Assembly: GCA_007922225.1 (NCBI GenBank)
Contig: ML680038.1
Span: 2,355,550-2,419,549 of the forward strand
Direction of reading: 5' to 3'
Length of the DNA stretch: 64,000 nt
From: Emydura subglobosa
Taxonomy: Eukaryota > Chordata > Testudines > Chelidae
In this document: positions 55,801-64,000 of the stretch, one piece after another
Layout of the letters: the number at the start of each line of letters is the position of its first letter
Position numbering within the stretch: position 1 is the stretch's first letter
Made by a program: the position numbers and the translations under genes
Notes under the pieces: model-generated
The model's database searches: none
Told to the model about the DNA's origin: nothing
What the model saw: the letters and a program-made list of their open reading frames with translations, nothing else

Positions 55801-58800
55801 CCTCTCAGCTTCTCACCTTCTATTTCCAACATGCTCATGGTCCCACAGCCCATGTCCTGCCCTCTCAGCCAAGCCTCCAGAGCACCAAGTGGCAGCTGGC
55901 TCCTATCCAGGCAGAGGAGGGGGCCAAGCAGGGCCTTGCTTTCTGGGGAGGGAGACACTCAATTCCACTTGAATGCAGGGGTAGGAGAGATCCTCTTCCC
56001 CCACCTCTTCTGCCTTCCTTCCCCCTCCCCCCCCGGCTCTAGTCCCTTCTTTGATGATCTCAAAGCACTTTCCAGATGGAAAGCTCGGTTAGTAACTTAC
56101 TCTGTTGCACAGGTGGGGAGCTTGAGGTGCAGGGTGGGGAAGGGATCTACCCATGTTCATGCTTCTCCTGTGCTGCATGACCAGAACCCCAGAGTCCTGA
56201 ACCCCAGGCCCAGCCATCCATACTTCCAATGGTACGGATGTTGTTTGCTAGCTGAAATCCCAGTGCCTGGGCTGCTGATTTCAATGAAGAGTGACAGGAG
56301 CCAGAATCACTCACTGGGTTTTGGACAGTGGCTAATGTGCCCCCGTGCATTTTCCCTCTTCTCTCCCTGAGGCTCGTGTGGGTGCCAAGAAATTCCAGAA
56401 GGTGATTCTGACTGTCTCTCCAAAGGGCATTTCACTGCAGGATGCTGAGACCAAGGAGATGATAGAGTGTGTCTCCATTTACAGGTGTGTGGAAGGGGTA
56501 GTGGAACAGAAAAGTGAAAGGCACTAGCCTACTAGGAATAGGGGGTGGAGGGAGGGTCTAGGGGTTTTGGCAGCCAGGAGATGGTTCCCTGTGCCCTTTG
56601 TCAGTGGGAGTGTCTTCCCTTCACCTTCCTAGTCAGCCAGTGGCCCTCCAGCTCTGTCCCTCCAGTGACCCTAGTCCCAGCCTCAAGCTCAGCTGACTTT
56701 GCACTAGGCTGTTGTGAGGGACTTTACAGAACTGTGCACAACCTGGCAGGCTGCAGTGGGACAGGTGGGGGTGGACAGCCCTGTGCACTATGTGTTGGTT
56801 GAGCTGTGGGGAGAAAAATGTCTGGCCCCACGTGCTGGGTGGAGAGCGGGGCTGGGGAGAATGCAGGCCCATGCACTGCAGTGAGAGTGGGCAGGGGCAG
56901 GCTGTGCAAAGTCTAGGGGTCAGCAGCGTGAACCCTCATGTGTCTATTGAGTGACAGTTCACTTACCATGCTGCTTCCTTCCCTCAGCCGCACACACTTC
57001 CTTTTTATGGTCACCTGCTTCCCAGCACCCTAAACCACTAGCCCTCAGTGACATTAGCCTCACGCCCTTCTCACACTACAGACACATCATGTTGAGCAGA
57101 CCACATGCAGCACAGGTTCTGTGAGACGGTCGTATGGGGCTCTGTGCAGAGGCAGCTGGGCCCTGTGTCTGTCTGACACTGCTCCCCACTATTGAAGTAT
57201 CTGAGCATGTGCCACGTTAAATCAGTAGCAATAGCACAGTCCCTGGTGGGCTCTGGAGTCTCTGGCATGTCTTCCTTTTTAGGGTCAAAACTCTGCTTAG
57301 GAGAGGTCATTTGATTTTTGGAGTTTATGTTGAGACTTTATTTCTTCTTTTTGGTTTGGTTAAGGTTGGAGGGGCAGAAGTGGGGGTGTCAGTATTTTGG
57401 GGAGCCCAGAGGTATCTCTGTGTTGGGAGGCATGGGGAGTGGAGATGGATCTGCGTGTTTGGAGGCAGGAGTGGCAGGGGTTGGTAGGATGTCTGTCATA
57501 GGGGATGTAGTGGAAGGGGCGGGTCTCTGTCATAGGTTTGGGGGGTGTCTGTGTCTGTGTGTCAGGGATGGTGGGCAGGAGAAGGGTGTCTATCTGTTGA
57601 GGGGGCAGAAGTGGGGGATGCTGTGTCTGCCTTAGGGTGGAAAGGCTTCCTCCAAGACGAAGAGTCTGGATGCCCCTGCTCTTCCCTGGAGTTTTGTTAC
57701 ATAGTGGAGACTTCCTTGTTGTGCTTTGTCCACAGATCCCACATGCTTTGTCCTGAGTTCTGTGATCTGCGCCATCTCATGGGAGCGACGCTGTCACAGG
57801 GGTTCACAGATTAAATTCAGTCTTCGTAGCTGGGGCTTGATTCAGTAATTGCTTTGAAGATTAGGACGAAGGCCTTAAACTGACATCAGCAGCTGACTTC
57901 CAATAGGAGTAGTGAAGGCAAATAACTTGACTAGTTTTAAGACAGAGTTTGATAAATTTATGAATGGGCTTCTGTCACGGAGTTGTCTGTGATAGCAGGG
58001 GTCTCGGTGACCCTGGAGATCCCTTCCAGTCCTTTGTCATTTGTTCCTATCGGAGATGGTGTGGGAGTTTGAGTGTAGGCCAGATGTGCTCACAGGGTAT
58101 GTCTACACAACCCGCAGCAGCAAGCCTCCCAGCCTGAGTCAATGCACTTGGCCTAGCAAGGCTCATGCTAGCTCTCTAAAAGTAGCCGTAAGTGCAGCAC
58201 TTGGAAGTTGCGGCTCAGGCTGGAGCTCAGGCTCTAAGGAAGCCACCTCCCTCCTTAGGCTTCAGAGCCTGAGCTCCAGCTTCAGCTCTTCTGAGAGCAC
58301 CAGCATGAGCCCTTCTAGCTCACGTCTCAGCCCAGGCTGGGAGGCTCGCTGCCATGGACTGTGTAGACATACCTGCCATGGCCTGGGATATGGGGAAGGC
58401 AGGCAGTCAGCCGTGTACCAGCTGGAGCCTATGCATTATCTTCACATTCAGCTTCAAACAGAGTGAATTACAGTGACCTAGCCTGGCAGCGACCAGTGTG
58501 TGGGTCACTGTGGCCAGGTCCTCTTCTGGCAGGAAGGATGAGGTTCCCTAGTAAGCTGGAGGTGAAAGGAGGCTACCTTGTCATCCAGCTTAGTGAGGAG
58601 TCCAGCAGGACCCTGAACACAGCTCAGAATAGGGACTGTGGAGACAACATCTTGGCCAGCTCTTCCAAGCATTCCCCATTCCAACCAGCATCGCTTTGGT
58701 CTTGCCTGGGTTCAGCTTGATCCAGCTGCTCTTCATCTATCTTTAGCTAATATCCTGGACTCGACACAATCTGGATTCAAGCCAAGACATAGGATGGAAA

Positions 58801-60003
58801 CTGATTTAGTGTCGCTGATGGATGATCCATTGCTTTAATGGATGGAGGCCTGATTCTGTGCAAGACAAAGTTGATGCTGGTGTCGGAGGATAGCAGTGTA
58901 AGGAGTTCACAGCCCTGATGCAGTTTTCTCTAGTGGCAGTCTCACAGCCACAATTGGTCAGTTGAATCCGTAGTTTAGGAGACTCCTGGATTCTTTGCTG
59001 ATGCTGAGCTCTTGCTCCGCAGCAGCTGTGAGTAACGCTATCCACTATCTCCAATTGGCTAGGAGACCCTGCCCTGTCCTGGCGGATGATGACCCACCTC
59101 AGTTATACCTGCTTCATCTTCCCCATCTGCATTACAGCAATGTGATAGTCCTGGGCATGGAGCCTTCAGCACTTAGGGGACTCCAGGTAGCTCAGCCTGT
59201 TGTAGCACATCTCAGCAACACAGGCTCCTGCCAGCCTATCACATCTGTCTACCACTCCCCATGCTGACTGCCCATAGAAACGAGGTCAAGTTTAAGATCT
59301 TAGTCCTTCTCTCAAAGGTGCTCCAAGGCCTGGCCTTAAATTCATGGTGTGGAGGGCGGTGCAGCAGGAGCAGGCAGGCAGAGGGCAGTTTATACTCCTC
59401 CAGGATCTCAGTCGGCCCTTATGCCCCTTGCTGTTAGGTCAGGCTATCTGGTCATTCAGGGCAGGAAACATGGTGGGACCAGCACCAAACTACAGCCCCC
59501 AACGAGTGCCTCAACCCCACTGCTCACACCCAGGGAGCCAGTTGGGCGTTGCCATGCTGGGCTGCCATGGCTAGCATGAGCTTGGTAAAAGGGAGCAGCA
59601 TATCCCAAGGTGGGTCATCCCCTCCCTGCTTGCATGGGTGTTGTATGCTGCTGTCCTTCCTGCCTTACCTGCTAGGGGCATCCCCCTGCAGTATACCAGA
59701 GCTTCCCACACTACATACACAGCCAGCTCAGTTCTGCCCCATCTCCTGTAATCCCCAGGCCCAGGCTGAACTCTGGGCCTCAGGCACCTCGCTGCAAGCA
59801 CAGTGCTGCCAGACCTGCCCAGTCACTTGTCGCTAGCACCATCCTCCTGAATGACTGTCCCTTCTTGAATGGCTGCCCCTTCTTGCAGGATTTCCTACTG
59901 CACCACGGACAAGCTGCAGAACAAGGTGTTTGCCTACGTGGCCCAAAGCCAGCAGAGTGGGGCACTGGAGTGCCATGCCTTCCTCTCACCCAAGAAGAAG
60001 ATC
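46794..60003 (+). CDS. LDLRAP1-like: LDLRAP1/ARH-like PTB adaptor (5' part, 4 exons, partial)
   Basis: LDLRAP1 (ARH) family proteins bind FxNPxY tails of LDL-receptor family members through an N-terminal PTB domain and link them to clathrin and AP-2 for endocytosis. Four plus-strand exons join in frame into 149 codons. They start [16 protein letters not shown], like recalled LDLRAP1 (MDALKSAGRALIRSP), and the exon 1-2 junction recreates HRKLPENW. The PTB core is clear: [53 protein letters not shown] and ALECHAFL. By eye about two-thirds of PTB residues agree with human LDLRAP1, whereas bird LDLRAP1 as I recall it is much closer to human. A paralogue is therefore more likely than the orthologue. 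The end of the PTB domain (AQAVTLTV-type exon) and the clathrin/AP-2 tail lie beyond the right edge. Confidence 0.87.
46963..47070 (+). repeat. G-rich 32-bp tandem repeat, 3 copies plus a partial
   Basis: Units at 46963-46994, 46995-47026 and 47027-47058 share GGAGCTGTGGGGGCACCAAG then GGCGATGGGCGG. Copies 1 and 2 look identical and copy 3 has a few changes. A (GGGGT)n run (46936-46959) precedes it. It lies about 95 bp after the exon 1 donor of the LDLRAP1-like gene. Confidence 0.9.
47815..47905. repeat. Ancient L3/CR1-like LINE tail
   Basis: 'gaccctatttgggatggggtcccattgtgctgagtggtgttggac...ctgtccctgtcccatggagcttac' fits the same tail as 18862-18990. Confidence 0.5.
47910..49470. other. LDLRAP1-like intron 1 (left part), nothing recognised
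   Basis: GC-moderate intron with chance open frames. No repeat or gene identified. Confidence 0.5.
49475..51930 (+). mobile_element. CR1 LINE, sense, endonuclease to 3' end
   Basis: Endonuclease C-half [20 protein letters not shown] (49749-50051), RT start [20 protein letters not shown] (50087), [20 protein letters not shown] (50641) and thumb [20 protein letters not shown] with [13 protein letters not shown] (51042-51398). The catalytic region at 50961-50970 reads FAHDK, so the first Asp of FADD is His. It ends 'gtatggccattcttatg' with a G run. Confidence 0.9.
51935..53940. other. LDLRAP1-like intron 1 (right part), mostly unrecognised
   Basis: The only clear item is the LINE tail near 52,655. 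A stretch at 52980-53130 ('agtgcattgctgtgatccaggctc') weakly resembles the ancient LINE at 58425. Confidence 0.45.
52655..52760. repeat. Ancient L3/CR1-like LINE tail
   Basis: 'tgtaaacactgctgtaggcac...atacagtgcttagcacaatgg...ggttggggctgctgagtgttactgtaatgcag' matches the conserved tail motif well. Confidence 0.6.
53945..54240 (-). mobile_element. CR1 3'-end fragment, antisense
   Basis: 'cactgggccagactgatggtccatctaggtctgtatcctatcttcccacagtggccagtgcc...gatccatcccctgtgatccattccc', then diverging intron-like sequence. Confidence 0.7.
54245..55475. other. LDLRAP1-like intron 1 end, nothing recognised
   Basis: A short palindrome, 'tctttgataagatgg...ccatcttatcaaaga', at 54348-54384 is the only structure noted. 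Confidence 0.5.
55482..55624 (+). CDS. LDLRAP1-like: LDLRAP1-like coding exon 2 (PTB start)
   Basis: 143 bp, completing Lys-26 and running to residue 73: [20 protein letters not shown], then [17 protein letters not shown] and AIRRIIAM. It contains the first PTB strand and the conserved YLGMTLVE motif. The acceptor is ctgcAG and the donor GTaaga, ending in phase 0. Intron 1 upstream is about 8.6 kb. Confidence 0.93.
56048..56200. repeat. MIR/L3-like ancient repeat
   Basis: 'tttgatgatctcaaagcactttccagatgg...gtaacttactctgttgcacaggtggggagcttgagg' has the layout of an old MIR-type element. It lies in intron 2 of the LDLRAP1-like gene. Confidence 0.4.
56372..56484 (+). CDS. LDLRAP1-like: LDLRAP1-like coding exon 3 (PTB)
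   Basis: 113 bp, residues 74-110 plus two bases: [20 protein letters not shown] then [17 protein letters not shown]. It ends with AG of an Arg codon split with exon 4. The donor is GTgtgt. The acceptor ctgAG is weak in its last bases but the reading frame and family alignment support it. Confidence 0.92.
56485..57890. other. LDLRAP1-like intron 3 (left part), nothing recognised
   Basis: G-rich on the plus strand in 57310-57640, with a diffuse repeated 'ggggtgtctgtgtctg' texture. No gene or named repeat. Confidence 0.5.
57900..58050 (+). repeat. Old CR1 3' end, sense
   Basis: 'aagacagagtttgataaatttatgaatggg...tgaccctggagatcccttccagtcc' resembles an old CR1 3' UTR. Confidence 0.45.
58093..58376. 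mobile_element. MITE of the GTCTACA family (copy f)
   Basis: Left GGGTATGTCTACACAAC, right GTGTAGACATACCT: inverted ends with about 12 matching bases. The centre has a perfect 17-bp hairpin (58219-58235 / 58264-58280). No clear target duplication. Confidence 0.65.
58700..59345 (+). mobile_element. L2/L3-like LINE RT fragment
   Basis: Translation shows [20 protein letters not shown] followed by MDGG, then [31 protein letters not shown] and LPIE. This is the order of L2/L3 RT (QSGFRPGHSTETAL ... HITPVLHSLHWLPI). Internal deletion and stops. Sequence from 58,425 may belong to the same old copy. Confidence 0.72.
59350..59880. other. LDLRAP1-like intron 3 end, nothing recognised
   Basis: Chance frames only. 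The sequence before exon 4 is a good polypyrimidine tract (59866-59886). Confidence 0.5.
59889..60003 (+). CDS. LDLRAP1-like: LDLRAP1-like coding exon 4 (PTB)
   Basis: 115 bp, completing Arg-111 and running to residue 149: [20 protein letters not shown], then [18 protein letters not shown]. It carries the most conserved PTB strands. The acceptor cttgcAG and donor GTaagc are good and the phase at the end is 0. I found no exon 5 in the remaining 4 kb. Confidence 0.94.
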
Positions 60004-60009
60004 GTAAGC

Positions 60010-61015
60010 ACCTGCCCTTAAGGAGAGGTCCAGGAGGGGTCCAGCCAGTCCCCTCTGCCCAAGGGTGGAAAGGTCCCTGCTTTCCCAGCACCTCCAGGCT
60101 CCAACCATTTGCCCATGCCATGTTTCAAGGGGTGCCATCCCTACTCTGCTGCCTCTCTCCCAGCAAAAGCAGCATTCTTCCCACCACCTGTCACGGATCC
60201 ACAGGATCTATGCTATGACCCAGCTTTTAAAGAGTCTCTTGGAGGAAACCCCTTCAGTGAGGCACACCCACAAGGGATCCCATGCTTCATTCAGGCTTGG
60301 CCCTGCAACCTCACCACCTCTGAAACTGAGCATCTGAGCTCCAGCACTCCTGCTTCATGCAGTGAGCTCTGCCCAGCGAGACCAACGGCAATCGAGCCCT
60401 ACATGGATACAAAAATGTGGATCTGCGTCCACTCCAATTAGCTTATCTCTGACTGCCATCTGCGCTCTAGGTCATCCACACCTGCAGGCACCTGCAGCTC
60501 TGGGCCCTCAATCAGCTGCCCAACAGTTGATTGGTGGCTGGGTGTGGAGCCTGGCGGAACAGCTGATTGATTGGTGGATGGCCAGCAGGGGAGGCCAGCC
60601 AAACAGCTGATGGGCAGCCAGCCCCCACCCCCTTTCAAATGTGGGGAAGCAGCCTCAAAGGCTGTGAGCTACAGACACCTGCTTCCCCACCTTTGAGATC
60701 TGCATCCAATCCACCTTCCTCTGGGTATTTGCTGGATGAGAATGTTCTGGTCATTGGAGTTTCCCATTGTATCCATGGAGAATCCAAAAAACGGTAGGTC
60801 AGTTTCAGCAGATTCCAGCCAGTTACTTAATGACCCATTCATTGCACCCTAGACAGTGAGGTGATTGTCACCTTCCAGGCTGCAGTACAGAACAGTGAGG
60901 CTTTGTCACCATCTGCTCCACAACCTTGCAAGCCTCAAAATGCTTTGCTCTTGTAGCTCCCATCCAGAGCTGCTCACAAACAGCATACCAGCATGTAGGT
61001 CATACTCTGAGTGTC
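60010..61015. other. LDLRAP1-like intron 4, nothing firmly recognised
   Basis: A locally repetitive stretch at 60475-60615 has several 'cagctgattg(attg)gtgg' units. I searched for the next PTB exon (AQAV-type peptide) in three frames and saw none. Confidence 0.5.
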
Positions 61016-61019
61016 TGTG

Positions 61020-61520
61020 TATAGCCACAGCCCTGGTCCAGCAGATCTGACCCAGCAAAATGTCAGCAACACTCTGGCTTCAAACAGCCATGATTACTTC
61101 TGGCAGGCTGACCCAACGCACTCCCAAATCTGGATTTTCCCAAAAATGTGTTCTGCACTATCCACTCTCTTCTGGACAGTTCAGATATTAAAGGTCCATT
61201 GTCCCTGTAAAGGGTCAATATTCCACAGTTTGCTGCTTTCACTGGAGTTACCAAACAGTTCAGTTTAAATTCAACACTGGATTAATTTAGATTAAAAATA
61301 AAACAAGTTTATTTATGTAGAAAGAGAGCAGTTTTAAGTGAGTACAAGTATAAAGTCTTAAAGTCAGAAATGGTTACAAGAGAAATAAAGATTTTTTTCT
61401 CGTAGCTAAAACTTAAGCTAGACATAGTTCAAAGTAAAATTCTTACCACATGTTCCCAGCAACAGGGCTGACCAAATTCTCAGGTCAGGTTCTCCCAAAA
61501 TCAAAGGGCTGGTTCCTTTG
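61020..61520. repeat. Probable LTR-derived repeat
   Basis: The 'aataaaacaagtttatttatgtag...aagtgagtacaagtataaagtc...ggttacaagagaaataaag...ccaaattctcaggtcagg' layout resembles an LTR type I recall from turtle genomes, here antisense. The complement carries a 'aataaacttgtttta'-like site. No borders were defined. Confidence 0.4.
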
Positions 61521-61522
61521 TT

Positions 61523-64000
61523 AGAACATAAGAACAGTATTTCAACAGTATGTCAACCAACAATCCATCTAGCCCAGTATCCTGTCTTCTGACAGTGGCC
61601 AATATCAGGTGCTTAAGAGGCAATGAACAAAACGGATAATCCTCTAGTGATCCATCCCCTGTCGCCCATTCCCAGCTTTTGGCAAACCAAGGCTAGGGAC
61701 ACTTCAGAGCATGGTTTTGAATCCCTGCCCATCCTGGCTAATAGCCACTGATGGACCTATCCTCCATGAACTTACCTAGTTCTTTTTTGAATCCTGTTAT
61801 AGTCTTGACCTTTGCAACATCCTCTGGCAAAGAGTTCCACAGGTTGACTGCGTTGTGTGAAGAAATACTTCCTTTTCTTCATTTTAAACCTGCTGCCTCT
61901 TAATTTCATTTGGTGACCCTTAGTTCTTGTATTATGAGGAGTAAATACAACTTCCTTATTTACTTTCTCCACACCAGTCATGATTTTATAGACTCTTTTA
62001 TATCCCCCCTTCGTTGTCTCTTTTCCAAGCTGAAAAGTCTCAGTCTAATTAATCTCTCCTCATACGCTTTTCCATGCTCCTAATCATTTTTGTTGTTGTT
62101 TCCTGTACCCTTTCCAATTGCAATATATCTTTTTTGAGATGGGGTGACCAGATCTGCACACAGTATTTATAATGTGGATGTATCATGGATTTATAAAAAG
62201 GCAATTATATAGTCCCTTCCCTAAAGATTCCCAGCATTCCGTTGATATTGTTTGACTGTTGCTGCACATTCTGTGGATGTTTCCAGAGAACTATCCACAA
62301 TGACTCGAAGATCTCTTCCTTGAGTTGTAACAGCTAATTTAAACCCCATCATTTTATATCCATAGTTGGAATTGTTTTCCAATGTGCATTACTTTGCATT
62401 TATGAACATTGAATTTCATCTGCCATTTTGTTACCCAGTCACCCAGTTTTGTGAGATCCCTTTGTAACTCTTCACAGTCTGCTTTGGACTAAACTATCTT
62501 GAGTAGTTTTGCATCATCTGCAAATTTTCCCACCACTGTTTACCCCTTTTTCCAGGTCATTCATGAACATGTTGAACAGTACTAGTCCCAGTACAGACCC
62601 CTGAGGGACACCTTTATTTACCTATCTCCATTCTGAAAACTGACCATTTATTCCTACCCTTTGTGTCCTACGTTTTAACCAGATACTGATCCAGGAGAGG
62701 ATCTTTCTTCTTATCCCTCTTATGACAGCTTACTTTGCTTAAGAGCCTTTGGTGAGGGACCATGTCGAAGGCTTTCTGAAAATCTAAATACACTATATCC
62801 ACTGGATCACCCTTGTCTGTATGATTGTCAGCCCCTCTAAGAATTCTAGTAGATTAGTGAGGCATTTTACAAATACCATGTTGACTCTTCCCTACAAATC
62901 ATATTCATCTATGTATCTGATAATTCTTTTTTTTACTATAGTTTCAACCAGTTTATATGATACTGAAGTTAGGTTACCAGCCTGTAACCAGCATCACCTC
63001 TGGAGCCTTTTTTAAAAATTGGCATCACATTAGCTATTCTCTAGTCATCTGGGACAGGAGCTGATTTAAATGATAGGTTACATACCACAGTTAGTAGTTC
63101 TGCAATTTCACATTTGAGTTTCTTCAGACTCTTAGGTGAATCCCATCTTGTCCTGGGAACTTATTCCTGTTTAATATATCAATTTGTTCCAAAACCACCT
63201 CTAATGACACCTCAATCTGGGACAGTTCCTCAGATTTGTCACCTAAAAAGAATAGTTCAGGTTTAGGAATCTCCTTCACATCCTCAGCCATGAAGACCAA
63301 TGCAAAGTATTCATTTAGTTTCTCTGCAATAGCCTTACCTTCCTGAAGTGCTCCGTTAGCATCTCGTTTGTCCAGTGGCCTCACTGGTTGTTTAGCAGGC
63401 TTCCTGTTTCTGATGTACTTACATAATTTTTTGCTGTTGCTTTTTGAGTTTTGCTTAGTTCTTCAAATTCTTTTTTTGGCCTTCCTAATTATGTTTTTAC
63501 ACTTCACTTTCCAGAGTTTATGCTCCTTTCTATTTTCCTCAATAGGATTTAACTTTCACTTTTTAAAGGATGGCTTTTTGCCTCTAACAGCTTTTTTTAC
63601 TTTGTGGTTTAGTCACGGTGACACTTTTTTGATCCTCTTACTATGTTTTTTTAATTCGGGATATACGTTTAAATTGAGACGCTGTTATGGTGTCTTTAAA
63701 AAGTTTCCATGCAGCTTGCAGGGATTTCACTTTTGGCTCTGCACGTTTTACTTTCTGTTTAACTAACTTCCTCGTTTTTAGTCAGTACCCCTTTCTGAAA
63801 TTAAATGCTATCATGGTGGGCTTCTTTGGTGTCTCCCTTGCCCTCCAACACACACAGACAGGGATGTTAAATTTTATTATGGTCACTATTACCAATTGGT
63901 TCAGCTATATTCACCTTTTGGACCAGATCCTGTGCTCCACTTAGGACTAAATCAAGAATTGCCTCTCCTCGTGGGGGTTCCAGGACTAGCTGCTCCAAGA
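61523..64000 (-). mobile_element. CR1 LINE, antisense, runs off the right edge
   Basis: Tail 'agaacataagaacagtatttc' at the left. On the complement: 3' UTR, thumb (61772-61981, [20 protein letters not shown]), the RT region at 62450-62990, and the RT N-terminus [20 protein letters not shown] (63124-63384). It ends near the endonuclease at 63,900-64,000. At about 2.5 kb visible, it is one of the longer copies. Frames are broken. Confidence 0.9.

Noticed and set aside
55663..56370. 235-codon frame in intron 2 of the LDLRAP1-like gene
   Set aside because: It spans from just after exon 2 to the exon 3 acceptor and overlaps an ancient repeat. The splice-based model explains the region.
60004..64000. 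LDLRAP1-like exon 5
   Set aside because: No frame gives the expected AQAVTLTV-type PTB end. The last 2.5 kb is CR1, so the exon is probably beyond the window.

Overview
This is nuclear DNA from a vertebrate, most likely a turtle and otherwise another non-avian reptile. The genes are split into short exons with GT-AG introns of up to about 10 kb. The space between exons is packed with CR1 LINEs of several ages: a younger group with ATTCTATGA-type tails, and another whose copies end in a 'gaacataagaa...' motif. There are also LTR elements and small inverted-repeat transposons. No bacterial, plasmid or CRISPR-type features are present.

Two host genes lie head to head. The 5' part of IFT172, a ciliary intraflagellar transport IFT-B subunit, is on the minus strand. 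I placed 13 coding exons (2615-46183) that join in frame into about the first 442 residues, an N-terminal WD40 region. The rest lies beyond the left edge. On the plus strand, exons 1-4 of an LDLRAP1/ARH-like PTB-domain clathrin adaptor (46794-60003) give 149 codons, and the rest lies beyond the right edge. The two start codons are about 610 bp apart inside a CpG-rich block that looks like a bidirectional promoter. That block holds a perfect match to the RFX X-box, the ciliary-gene element, 58 bp upstream of the IFT172 start codon.

Layout. 1-1200: antisense CR1. 2615-3409: IFT172 exons 13 and 12. 5451-11835: decayed Ty3/gypsy element with gag zinc knuckle, protease, RT, RNase H, integrase, chromodomain and one LTR, cut in two by a sense CR1 (7936-10333), all inside IFT172 intron 11. 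13578-17118: exons 11-8 with an old CR1 and an inverted-repeat element. 19009-25030: two solo LTRs of one family flanking exons 7-5. 25464-29200: the most complete CR1, with esterase-type ORF1, endonuclease and RT. 29467-30419: another solo LTR. 30600-37820: layered CR1 insertions around exon 4. 38690-38802: exon 3. 39778-43745: LTRs and nested CR1. 45600-46183: exons 2 and 1. 46184-46793: promoter. 46794-60003: LDLRAP1-like gene, with a CR1 (49475-51930) in intron 1 and an L2/L3-like LINE in intron 3. 61523-64000: antisense CR1.

I found no new defence, biosynthetic or mobile system. The points most worth following up are the shared ciliary promoter, an LDLRAP1-like gene beside IFT172, the chromodomain gypsy remnant in a host intron, and an inverted-repeat family apparently making 3-bp target duplications. 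Repeat family names come from reading the sequence, not from a database, and repeat boundaries are approximate unless a target duplication is given.
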